Of a stretch of 64,000 nucleotides of DNA, positions 54,131-62,082 are shown piece after piece. The notes beneath the pieces are model-generated. The model ran no database searches and was not told where the DNA came from. It saw only the letters and a program-made list of their open reading frames with translations. Source of the stretch: Corynebacterium sp. MSK297 (GTDB lineage: Bacteria > Actinomycetota > Actinomycetes > Mycobacteriales > Mycobacteriaceae). A program made the position numbers and the translations under genes. The DNA lies in the NCBI RefSeq assembly GCF_030232885.1, contig NZ_JASPGD010000004.1, positions 62,001 through 126,000 of the forward strand, given 5' to 3'. Each line of letters starts with the position of its first letter. The first letter of the stretch is position 1.

Positions 54131-54574
54131 GTGACAATCTTTTTATCATGGATTTTTCTGCTCATTATTACCGCGACCATCGTGATATTTGGGGTCGTGG
54201 CGTGGGCCAAACTTTTCGGAACAGATGGTGCCGATGATGCAGCCGCCCGGGTCAACGGAGCGAGCAACAGCGATGAGTACGCAGATAACGCACACGCGGA
54301 AAATTGCACTGCGATTGGGCTAGTGAACCGGCAGGCTGTGGTTGTGGGAGACCTTGATGCTGTGGAATTTTCGGTGGTTCCACGCGGATATCGTGCCGAT
54401 CAAGTCGATGCTGTTTTAGCCGAATGCCAGCGCGAGCTCACGAGATTACGCAGAGAACTCGAATATTTTCAGCTAAGCGACGCCGATGCCGAACGAGACA
54501 CAATTGCTGAAAAGAATGTAGCTACTCAACAGCAAGCAGGTGCACAACCAGAAGAAACACGCGGGATAAACTAG
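54131..54574 (+). CDS. DivIVA-domain membrane protein
   Basis: 147 aa, GTG start 2 bp after gpgS. One N-terminal membrane helix (FLSWIFLLIITATIVIFGVVAW) then a linker and a DivIVA-type motif FSVVPRGYRADQVDAVLAECQRELTRLRRELEYF that starts a coiled coil. Matches the small gene after gpgS in mycobacteria (Rv1209). May take part in polar growth or septum positioning (inference). Confidence 0.85.
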   Translation: MTIFLSWIFLLIITATIVIFGVVAWAKLFGTDGADDAAARVNGASNSDEYADNAHAENCTAIGLVNRQAVVVGDLDAVEFSVVPRGYRADQVDAVLAECQRELTRLRRELEYFQLSDADAERDTIAEKNVATQQQAGAQPEETRGIN

Positions 54575-54578
54575 CAGC

Positions 54579-55475
54579 ATGCTTGCTGAGGTAATTGATG
54601 TACTCGCTGACCCCAACGATGGTACAGCACTGCATGGTGACAACGACTTCCGCCGGTTAGTATCAGAATCCGGACACAGTTTTGACGTCGCTAAGCAAGG
54701 CTATGTCAGCTTGCTTGCCGGGGCGGGAAGAAAACATGATGGCGATAGTGCTGGCATGATCCAAGCCAGGGAGACATTTCTTGCCGGCGGGCATTTTGCT
54801 CCATTTGTTGAAGCGGTCACCGAGGCGATGGTGGCGGCGACGGAATGCTCTCTGGAATCTGGTCAGAATTCGGCACCAGTCATCGTCGAATCCGGTGCTG
54901 GTACAGGATATTATCTATCTCATACCCTCGACAGCATTGCCGGTGCTCGCGGGGTCGGATTAGACATTTCGACGCCTGCGGCGAAGCAATTAGCGAAATG
55001 TCATCCGCGGGTAGGAGCGGTGGTTGCTGATGTTTGGCGCAGGCTACCACTTGCTAATGAAAGCGCTGATGCACTTTCTGTCGTGTTCGCGCCACGGAAT
55101 ATGCCAGAATTCGCCCGCGTTTTAAAACCAGCCGGACAATTGGTAGTACTCACACCAGATACCGGGCATTTGGATGAGCTGCGGACACCACTAGGGATCG
55201 TGTCGGTGGAAGAAGACAAAATCACGCGGTTATATCAGCAGGCACACGGGATTCTCGAGCCAATTGGTAGCCCCCGCATCATTGAATTTGCCATGCGGTT
55301 AGAAAAAGCCTCGATCGCCGCCCAGGTGAAAATGAGTCCGTCTGCACGGCACATTAGTGCCGAAAAATTGGAGCACAGGCTGGCGGGCTTACCAGAAACT
55401 ATGACGGTGACCGCCCGGGGCAGGATTGACTGTTTCGCGAAACCAACCGCGCTCAACCACGCCACGGGCGGGTAA
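54579..55475 (+). CDS. RlmA-type 23S rRNA guanine methyltransferase
   Basis: 298 aa. Looks like the RlmA/TlrB/MyrA class: short N-terminal region (the zinc-binding cysteines of RlmA are not visible, the N-terminus being shortened), GHSFDVAKQGYVSLL, then class I SAM domain VIVESGAGTGYYLSHTL, VGLDISTPAAKQLAK, VVADVWRRLPLANESADALSVVFAPRNMPEFARVLKPAGQLVVLTPDTGHLDEL. Predicted to methylate G745 or G748 of 23S rRNA. Four bp from the DivIVA-domain gene. Confidence 0.85.
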   Translation: MLAEVIDVLADPNDGTALHGDNDFRRLVSESGHSFDVAKQGYVSLLAGAGRKHDGDSAGMIQARETFLAGGHFAPFVEAVTEAMVAATECSLESGQNSAPVIVESGAGTGYYLSHTLDSIAGARGVGLDISTPAAKQLAKCHPRVGAVVADVWRRLPLANESADALSVVFAPRNMPEFARVLKPAGQLVVLTPDTGHLDELRTPLGIVSVEEDKITRLYQQAHGILEPIGSPRIIEFAMRLEKASIAAQVKMSPSARHISAEKLEHRLAGLPETMTVTARGRIDCFAKPTALNHATGG

Positions 55476-55481
55476 CTGGAA

Positions 55482-56972
55482 TTAACGGCTGGTGCTCTCG
55501 TGGCCACTGCGGTGCCAGTCGCGCTCGATCTGGGCAGCACCGGTGGTCGAGGCATCGATTTTCGAGCAGCCGCCAGAAAAATATACGCGTGAGGTCATAG
55601 CGACGCAGCCGCCATCGGCAAATACTTCCACCGTCGAGCCATCAACGATGATGGTCAGTGAATCACTGTCGCCGTCGGCAAGCTCTGCGGTAGCTGGTGC
55701 CTCATCCCGGTAACGATCACTAGGTCCGACACCTCGGTCGATGCTGAGCGTGTGGCCAGTATGCGTGATCCGGGCGGTTTCGTTGTCATCGGCGTCGAAA
55801 AGCGAGACTGTCAGTGCAGAATCGTCATCGGAGGGGACTTCGCAAAGCACGGTATAGGCGCGGGCGCGTTCTGATGCCGTAATTGCTTCTGGCAAGCCTG
55901 CAGGAGGCGTTTGATATAAGCGACCATCCTGCAGCGAGATCATGCGTGGCAGCGTGAGGGCGTTGGCCCAGCCTTCTTCGATAAGTGATGGATGTTGGGC
56001 GGGGTCATCATGGCGGCCGATACCATTAATGAAACCGAACAATGCTGCCTCGGTGTAATAATCAGCAGGATTGTTTGATTTGATGGTGGACCCGCGCACC
56101 GTGGTGCCTTTGGTCGTGTTCGTGTTACGTGGACGAGTGAAATCATGACCGTAATCAATACGGCGGAACGCACTGCGCACACGGAAGGTGGTGCCGCGCA
56201 ACGTGCCGACCAAATAACCGGAAACATCGATGCCGGCACGCTCCAAGGTCAACAGTAAAATATCGTAGATTTCTCCGTCGACTTCATCACGCAAACGCAG
56301 AATACGCGGTGCGACGATTGTCGACAGCTGGCCCTCCTCCGGGGATAGGTCCAAGCCAATCTCACCATCGAATTCCAGTTCACCTTGCAAGTCCCAGGAT
56401 TGGCCGTCCTGAGAGGTGGCAATAACCGGAGTGGGGGTTTCCGCATCACCGGTCAGGGCGAGCATCAACCAACCCGCATGTCCTGCTTCGCGATCCACTG
56501 GGGTTTCCCAATTCGGCACAACGCACGGGGAACGAAACCGTTGGAAACCTTTCTGCGTTTCCAGTACCGCCGAAACCCGGTTAACCGCCGGGTTCAATGC
56601 CGCGTGGTCCTCCGACAACGGACAATCTGCGGTGAGTTCCCGCATTTTTGCGAGCTGAATATTGGTGCCGCTGGAGGTCACTGATGTGAAATACAGGTTG
56701 GCATCCTGCTCACCTTTGCCATCGATAGGCACGACGGAGCCGGCACGAACAGTGAGCTCACCGCCGACTGGTGCAAGGACATCATCGCATTCAAACCACG
56801 AGAATGGGTCGCCCTGCGAGACGGTATGTGCCCAGCGTGCGGGGCCCGGAATCTCTGGGCGGTACTGGTAGAACACGTGCCAGTCATTGCCGTCGAGCAG
56901 AACTCCAGCGGGGGCATCAAGTACACCGTGCTCCGGGGTGATGTGGAGTTCCGGTCGATGGATTTCCGTCAT
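55482..56972 (-). CDS. GH32-like glycosidase with degenerate catalytic motifs
   Basis: 496 aa from ATG 56972, chosen for AAGGAG 5 bp upstream. Five-bladed propeller plus C-terminal beta-sandwich (LTIIVDGSTVEVFADGGCVAMTSRVYF) as in sucrose hydrolases and fructanases. The usual WMNDPNG reads VLDAPAGV (nucleophile Asp kept), RDP reads RSP and the EC acid/base motif is absent from the expected place (STIVAPRI). It may act on another substrate or be a pseudo-enzyme. Position next to the O-methyltransferase is where relatives carry glgA-glgC, suggesting replacement. No signal peptide. Confidence 0.78.
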   Translation of the reverse strand: MTEIHRPELHITPEHGVLDAPAGVLLDGNDWHVFYQYRPEIPGPARWAHTVSQGDPFSWFECDDVLAPVGGELTVRAGSVVPIDGKGEQDANLYFTSVTSSGTNIQLAKMRELTADCPLSEDHAALNPAVNRVSAVLETQKGFQRFRSPCVVPNWETPVDREAGHAGWLMLALTGDAETPTPVIATSQDGQSWDLQGELEFDGEIGLDLSPEEGQLSTIVAPRILRLRDEVDGEIYDILLLTLERAGIDVSGYLVGTLRGTTFRVRSAFRRIDYGHDFTRPRNTNTTKGTTVRGSTIKSNNPADYYTEAALFGFINGIGRHDDPAQHPSLIEEGWANALTLPRMISLQDGRLYQTPPAGLPEAITASERARAYTVLCEVPSDDDSALTVSLFDADDNETARITHTGHTLSIDRGVGPSDRYRDEAPATAELADGDSDSLTIIVDGSTVEVFADGGCVAMTSRVYFSGGCSKIDASTTGAAQIERDWHRSGHESTSR

Positions 56973-57078
56973 GATTTCTCCTTGCGTCATTGAACTCCCG
57001 ACCAGGGTAGTGATGTTCGCGGTATCGTGCAGGGGGCGGTAAGTTGTGGCTAACAGTGTGGCGGTGAGAGCTTGGTGA

Positions 57079-57753
57079 TTAAAGCTTGGTGACCAGCGTG
57101 AGCCCAGACCCCAGCGGTAGCCTGGTGACGATCGCGTCGTCGAGTTCCCGACAATACTCGTCGGCAGCCAGTGCAGCCTGGGTGGCACGGTCAGTCCGCG
57201 AAGAATCAGCTACTGTGCCATCGAGAAGCGAATTAGCTAAAACCAAGGTGCCGCGTTGCCCCAATAAAGGCCAGGCTAGCTCGACGAGCTTCGGTAGGTC
57301 CGTCGGTGTGACATCGGCATAAATCACCTGGTAAGCAGCAGTGGCTAGCCGACCCATCACGTCGAGCGGGCGTGAGGGCAAAAAGCGAATCCGTGATGGC
57401 CCATACCCGGCCTCACGAAAAGCATGCTTGGCGTGTTGCTGATGTTCCACTTCGGGATCAATGCAGGTGAGCACACCTTTGTCTGGAAGACCTTGCAAAA
57501 GATACAACCCAACGACGCTCGCTGCCGGGCTGACTGCAATGACTCCTGCGCTCTTGGGATTATCCGGATGCGTCGCGCTGGCGGTAAGCGTAGTCAATAA
57601 TTGGCCCACCGTCGCATCCGGGGCTGGTAACGAGTATTCCGCGGCGTGGGCATGCGCTGCCTGCAAGCCTTCAGAAACCACGGCAGTGGAGTTGATGTAT
57701 CCAAGCATTGCTGGCACCGACGAGGTGTACGGGGAATTTTCTGAAGTAGACAC
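57079..57753 (-). CDS. SAM-dependent O-methyltransferase family protein
   Basis: 224 aa, GTG 57753; a TAGACT -10 (plus-strand 57760-57765) 6 bp upstream and no SD make a leaderless mRNA likely. Class I MTase with VIAVSPAASVVGLYLLQGLPDKGVLTCIDPE (motif I region), VIYADVTPTDLPKLVELAWPLLGQRGTLVLANSLLDG. Homolog of M. tuberculosis Rv1220c, which also stands divergent to sigE. Substrate unknown. Confidence 0.88.
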   Translation of the reverse strand: MSTSENSPYTSSVPAMLGYINSTAVVSEGLQAAHAHAAEYSLPAPDATVGQLLTTLTASATHPDNPKSAGVIAVSPAASVVGLYLLQGLPDKGVLTCIDPEVEHQQHAKHAFREAGYGPSRIRFLPSRPLDVMGRLATAAYQVIYADVTPTDLPKLVELAWPLLGQRGTLVLANSLLDGTVADSSRTDRATQAALAADEYCRELDDAIVTRLPLGSGLTLVTKL

Positions 57754-57892
57754 ACCAACAGTCTAAAACAGTCTTTGTGCTTTGTCCTTGTAGTGGAGAA
57801 GACCGGGTCAAAATTCGGGCTGCACCGTATTCACAGTTAATGCTCAGCAACAGGGCTGGCTTTATTGAGAGACGTGTAGCACAATAATTGGC

Positions 57893-58558
57893 ATGACGTT
57901 GCCGGAGGGTGCCCAGTACAGCCAGTACAGTCAGCACAACGCAGAAAACGCGGAAAGTAGAAGAAGCGCGGAGTCTGCTAAGAATTTGTACGGAACAGAA
58001 GCTTTCGACGAAGGCGTTGGAGCGATGCCAAGTTGGGACGAGCTGGTTTTCGAACACGCCGACAGTGTGTATCGACTCGCATTTCGCCTCGCTGGTAACC
58101 CGCAGGATGCCGAAGACCTCACGCAAGAAACGTTTATGCGAGTTTTTCGTTCTCTGCAGGATTACCAACCCGGCACTTTTGCTGGTTGGCTTCACCGCAT
58201 TACGACCAACCTATTTTTGGATATGGTACGGCACCGGTCGAAGATCCGGATGGAATCGCTCCCGGAAGATTATGAACGATTTGCCGGTAATAGCATGACC
58301 CCAGAACAAGCGTATAACGTCGCCAATTTGGATCCGGCTCTGCAAAAAGCGTTGGATGAGCTAGCCCCGGATTTCCGCGTTGCCATCGTTTTGTGCGACG
58401 TGATGGGGATGAGCTACGAGGAGATCGCCGCTACGCTGGGAGTCAAAATGGGTACCGTGCGCTCGCGGATCCACCGTGGCCGCTCCCAATTGCGTGCCCG
58501 TCTAGAAGATGACGCGGTACACAACGAAGAAACGCAGATCCTTTTGCGCACCCGCTAA
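57893..58558 (+). CDS. sigE: ECF RNA polymerase sigma factor SigE
   Basis: 221 aa; a polar about 40-residue N-terminus encodes YSQYSQHN tandem-like codons and alternative starts (for example ATG 58024) are possible, as known for mycobacterial sigE. Region 2: [30 protein letters not shown]; region 4: [39 protein letters not shown]. Controls envelope and heat stress. The anti-sigma gene rseA follows, then tatB. AATAAT lies just upstream of the ATG. Confidence 0.95.
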   Translation: MTLPEGAQYSQYSQHNAENAESRRSAESAKNLYGTEAFDEGVGAMPSWDELVFEHADSVYRLAFRLAGNPQDAEDLTQETFMRVFRSLQDYQPGTFAGWLHRITTNLFLDMVRHRSKIRMESLPEDYERFAGNSMTPEQAYNVANLDPALQKALDELAPDFRVAIVLCDVMGMSYEEIAATLGVKMGTVRSRIHRGRSQLRARLEDDAVHNEETQILLRTR

Positions 58559-58602
58559 AATCGTAGGGCACAACGCACAGTAGTTACGAAGGAGGCGAAG
58601 CA

Positions 58603-59109
58603 ATTTTTACGAAGACGCCTTCGACGCAGTCTGGTTCAGACAAACCTAAGCGCGCCCCGAGGACCCCGAAGACTCGGCGTCGCTTTGATCACTTGGGGCC
58701 AGAAGCCGTCGCTGCTTTTGTTGATGGCGAGATGTCCAGCAAGTCCGCTCATAATGCCCGGGTACATTTAGTACTGTGCGAAAATTGCCGTGACGACGTG
58801 CACAAACAACGACACGCCGCGCAAGCCCTGCGAAGCTGCAACGCGAATGATCAGGTGCAAGTGTCGGAATCTTTGCTGGACCGACTACGCCGCATCGCCG
58901 GTGATGCCAGCGATGCTAGAGACGCTGGCGCTGTAGCAGAAGACAGTAACGGCCAATCCGCTAAAACCGCTGAAATAGGGGGAAATGCTTCTGCCTCTGC
59001 GGGCAATCCTCGAGTTGCGCATAATGGGCGCTCCCAGAAGCAGTCTGATCTGTTGGATCATTTGGAAAAACTTGCCCGAGCGGTGCGCCGCAGTAGCAAT
59101 GGTAAATAG
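58603..59109 (+). CDS. rseA: Anti-sigma-E factor RseA (zinc-associated anti-sigma), likely ATT start
   Basis: 168 aa if started at ATT 58603. A perfect GGAGG (58591-58595) lies 7 bp upstream of this ATT, which is in frame; between the upstream in-frame stop (58564-58566) and TTG 58693 there is no ATG, GTG or TTG. The residues before TTG 58693 (RRRFDHLGPEAVAAFVDGEM) match conserved sequence of mycobacterial RseA (HLSIEAIAAFVDGEL), so translation must begin upstream. Zinc motif HLVLCENC is present. Binds SigE in the cytosol until redox or kinase signals release it. C-terminus is Ala/Asn-rich. Confidence 0.85.
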   Translation: MFTKTPSTQSGSDKPKRAPRTPKTRRRFDHLGPEAVAAFVDGEMSSKSAHNARVHLVLCENCRDDVHKQRHAAQALRSCNANDQVQVSESLLDRLRRIAGDASDARDAGAVAEDSNGQSAKTAEIGGNASASAGNPRVAHNGRSQKQSDLLDHLEKLARAVRRSSNGK

Positions 59110-59149
59110 CAGCCGAGAAATAACGTCGCTTAGGCGTTAAGATGGTTTC

Positions 59150-59668
59150 GTGTTTTCCAATATCGGTTGGTCGGAGATAGGCGTCATCATTGTGGTGGCG
59201 ATCATTGTCATCGGTCCCGAACGTCTACCTGGATTGCTACAGGACTTCCGTGCAGCGGTTTTTGCGGCACGAAAAGCGATCAATAACGCGAAACAAGAAC
59301 TCAATGGCGAATTCGAGGAACTTGGTTCAGAATTTGAACAATTCCGAGAGCCCATTCAAAAAGTCAGCCAGCTTAGTCGCATGGGGCCGCGTGCAGCCAT
59401 CGCGAAAACGCTGTTCGACGACGATGATGATTTTTTTCAACAATTTGATCCGCGCACGATTCTGAAAGGCGAAAGCCCTGCATCCCCTGCTCCGCGCGGG
59501 CCAGAAGCTAATCCGGCTAAGCCAGCTAAGTCACAGTCACACAACCAGACCCCACGAAATCCACAGTCACAAGTGCAGTCACGACCGCAAGCACAAACAC
59601 CGCGGGGAATGCACTCCCCGAACAGTGGTGGAGGCAAAGCCGAATTTAGCTGGACCGATGTTATTTAG
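59150..59668 (+). CDS. tatB: Sec-independent translocase subunit TatB
   Basis: 172 aa, GTG 59150; TAAGAT 6 bp upstream and no SD, so probably leaderless. N-terminal membrane helix (IGWSEIGVIIVVAIIVIGPERLPGLLQDFRAAVFAARKAI) with the Glu-x6-GPERLP pattern, an amphipathic helix, an Asp-rich stretch (DDDDD) and a Pro/Gln/Ser-rich cytoplasmic tail. Subunit that receives twin-arginine substrates with TatC. Same place as in mycobacteria (after rseA and htrA), but htrA is missing here. Confidence 0.93.
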   Translation: MFSNIGWSEIGVIIVVAIIVIGPERLPGLLQDFRAAVFAARKAINNAKQELNGEFEELGSEFEQFREPIQKVSQLSRMGPRAAIAKTLFDDDDDFFQQFDPRTILKGESPASPAPRGPEANPAKPAKSQSHNQTPRNPQSQVQSRPQAQTPRGMHSPNSGGGKAEFSWTDVI

Positions 59669-59746
59669 TGGAGTGAACTACTATGACTAGCAGCCAGCGT
59701 GGCATCGTCACGCAACGAGGCCGCGGATAGTCTTAGTCTGGATGAC

Positions 59747-60871
59747 TTAATTCACGCCCAGGCTGAGCGGTTTACCAGCCAGGGAATTGCGCCGCTTTGC
59801 TAGGCCATCGGCAATCTTGGTGATTTCTTGCGCCGACGGGCTGTCCGGTTCGGACAAGACCACCGGGGTACCTTGATCACTGCGGGAACGGAGCGACGGA
59901 TCTAGCGGAACCTGCCCCAATAACGGTACGTCGTTGCCCACCAACGTCGTCAAGCGTTGCGCCACGATTTCGCCACCCCCGGAGCCGAATATATCCATAG
60001 TGGAACCATCAGGCAAAACCATCGCGCTCATATTCTCGATCACACCGGCTACGCGCTGCCGAGTTTGCTGCGATAACGAACCAGCACGCTCTGCAACTTC
60101 TGCGGCGGCTGCCTGTGGGGTAGTAACTACCAGCAGCTCGGCATTCGGAATCAATTGCGCAACCGACAACGCGACATCACCTGTTCCCGGAGGTAAATCC
60201 AGTAGCAGGATGTCGAGGTCGCCCCAGAAGACGTCGACAAGAAATTGCTGAATTGCTCGGTGGAGCATAGGGCCACGCCACACAACAGGTGCGTTGCCCT
60301 CAACGAACTGACCAATGGAAATAAACTTCAGGTTATGTGCCTGCGGCGGCAGCAACATATCGTCGACAACCGTGGGCGCCTCGGTAGAACCGAGCAAATT
60401 CGGAACCGAATGGCCATAAATATCAGCATCAACAATGCCGACCTTTAACCCTTGGTTGGCCAACGCGGCGCCCAGGTTCACGGTCATAGAAGATTTACCG
60501 ACACCGCCTTTACCGGAAGCTACCGCAAACACGCGGGTGGTGCTTTCTGGTTTGGCGAAAGGTATCTCCGGCTCCCGCTGCGAACCACGCAAAGAATTAC
60601 GCAGCTCACGGCGTTGCTCATCACTCATAACATCGAGCGAAACCGAGACATTCTCCACACCATCGATATCCTCGACGGCGGCTTGGGTATTGGACTGGAT
60701 GGTCGATTTCATCGGGCACCCAGAGATTGTCAAATAAACTTCGACGTTGACGTCGGCGCCGTCGATAGCAATGGATTTCACCATGCCGAGATCGGTGATC
60801 GGCTTCCCAATCTCGGGATCTTCGACGCGTGCTAACGCTTCGCGGACTGCAGTTTCTGTAATGGCACTCAT
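59747..60871 (-). CDS. mrp: Iron-sulfur cluster carrier protein Mrp/ApbC
   Basis: 374 aa from ATG 60871; the longer frame to 60913 has no better start. MIP18-like N-terminal domain (VREALARVEDPEIGKPITDLGMV, CPMKSTI) and MinD/NBP35-type ATPase with deviant Walker A VASGKGGVGKSSMTVNLG, GIVDADIYGHSVPNLLG and DLPPGTGDVALSV. The C-terminal MRP CxxC is not clearly visible. Conserved in position (Rv1229c). Confidence 0.94.
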   Translation of the reverse strand: MSAITETAVREALARVEDPEIGKPITDLGMVKSIAIDGADVNVEVYLTISGCPMKSTIQSNTQAAVEDIDGVENVSVSLDVMSDEQRRELRNSLRGSQREPEIPFAKPESTTRVFAVASGKGGVGKSSMTVNLGAALANQGLKVGIVDADIYGHSVPNLLGSTEAPTVVDDMLLPPQAHNLKFISIGQFVEGNAPVVWRGPMLHRAIQQFLVDVFWGDLDILLLDLPPGTGDVALSVAQLIPNAELLVVTTPQAAAAEVAERAGSLSQQTRQRVAGVIENMSAMVLPDGSTMDIFGSGGGEIVAQRLTTLVGNDVPLLGQVPLDPSLRSRSDQGTPVVLSEPDSPSAQEITKIADGLAKRRNSLAGKPLSLGVN

Positions 60872-60916
60872 TGGTTTCCATCTTAGTCCTGCTGGTGAAT
60901 CTGTAAACTGCACAGC

Positions 60917-61666
60917 GTGGCTACGATTAAGTACGTGAGAAATCGCTCGTTATCAGCAGTATGCGCAGGCTTGGTCCTGCTGGCGGGATGTACGTCGGTT
61001 GACGAAACAACTGGCGTGACTGCGGGACCAAGTACTCCTGGCCAAGCGGGGCCTGGAACCGGTACTGCGTTGGACGTAAGCCACGCAGTACGTATTACTG
61101 CTGATAGTTCTTCGACTGAGCAGGTGCTCTGGGCTTATATTTATCGTGACACGCTGCGCGAAGTTGGTCGGAAGGCGCAGGTGATTGTTGCCGACGGTGC
61201 AACCACCGCGGACCGCTGGGAATTGCTACGCACGGGTGAGGCCGATTTCATGATCACATGCACCGGTACTCTCGTGGAAGAACTTCACCCTGCGTTGGCG
61301 AAACAGCTTGTCGACGATGCGGATGAGGAAGAACCGAATAGCGCAGATATTCATGAACAGCTGCATCGTGAAGTGATGGGGCTGCTCCCGCCGGATATTG
61401 TGACGACTGCACCTTCTTCTGCTGAAGGATGCGCGCACGCAGGCGATGCGCTGCCACAGGATTTCACTCCACTATTTAGCTCACGGCTATTCGATCGAGA
61501 TACGGCCAATGAAATTCAAAAGGTCACTCGGTTAGTCGATGACCGCGCATTAGAAGAAATGGAAGAAAAACTGGCCGACGGCCTCAGCATCGAAGATGCT
61601 GTAGGCCAATGGGCCAGCGTCAATGTCACAGGTGCGTCACCAGACTCCGTTAGTGATGATGAGTAA
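60917..61666 (+). CDS. Lipoprotein, possible periplasmic-binding fold
   Basis: 249 aa, GTG 60917 with TAAACT 7 bp before it and no SD: probably leaderless. Lipobox LLAGC (about residue 25) follows a signal helix. The body (VRITADSSSTEQVLWAYIYRDTLREVGRKAQVIVADGATTADRWELLRTGEADFMITCTGTLVEEL) resembles the first lobe of glycine-betaine/osmoprotectant-binding proteins; the second lobe is short, so it may not bind a ligand. No transporter genes adjacent. Divergent from mrp. Confidence 0.72.
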   Translation: MATIKYVRNRSLSAVCAGLVLLAGCTSVDETTGVTAGPSTPGQAGPGTGTALDVSHAVRITADSSSTEQVLWAYIYRDTLREVGRKAQVIVADGATTADRWELLRTGEADFMITCTGTLVEELHPALAKQLVDDADEEEPNSADIHEQLHREVMGLLPPDIVTTAPSSAEGCAHAGDALPQDFTPLFSSRLFDRDTANEIQKVTRLVDDRALEEMEEKLADGLSIEDAVGQWASVNVTGASPDSVSDDE

Positions 61667-61965
61667 TACGGGTAGCATTCGCACTAGTTCCTAGTTCGTC
61701 AATTGTGATCGTGACGGTTTCGCCATCGCGGATAAAACGTTGCGGGGTCCGCGCAAACCCGACGCCGTCCGGGTCGTCAGCCACGGGCCACAACCACTGC
61801 TGGCAGGGAAAGATTTTCCTTGGTGCCACTGGGGCGTGCGCCGCTGCGCGTTCCGCAAAGTGTAGTCATTAGCCTTTGACAAACAATCTTGCCTGGACAG
61901 GCAATGGCAGTATCGAGATCCCTCGTGGCGATGTCTAAGGGGGTTGCTACAGAGGCAAGTCGCAT
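61650..61965 (-). pseudogene. Fumarylacetoacetate hydrolase family pseudogene
   Basis: N-terminal [11 protein letters not shown] and PGKIVC match FAH-family starts (MRLATxxTP, PPKIVCVG); after that the frame breaks, and [21 protein letters not shown] fits the family only by moving to another frame. A C-terminal piece, [36 protein letters not shown], then follows and stops at 61650-61652. The metal-binding core (about 150 residues) is missing. It is a decayed gene with an internal deletion and frameshifts. The 3' end overlaps the convergent lipoprotein gene end by 17 bp. Confidence 0.7.
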
Positions 61966-62082
61966 GGCTGTCGGGCCTTTTCCGGTGGGGTACTGTGCTG
62001 TATCCCACCGGAGTCGTATTAGGCTCCGAATATTGCTGAAAGCTAGAGGCTTCCTAGTCAGCGCTAGTGAGCACTAGACACA

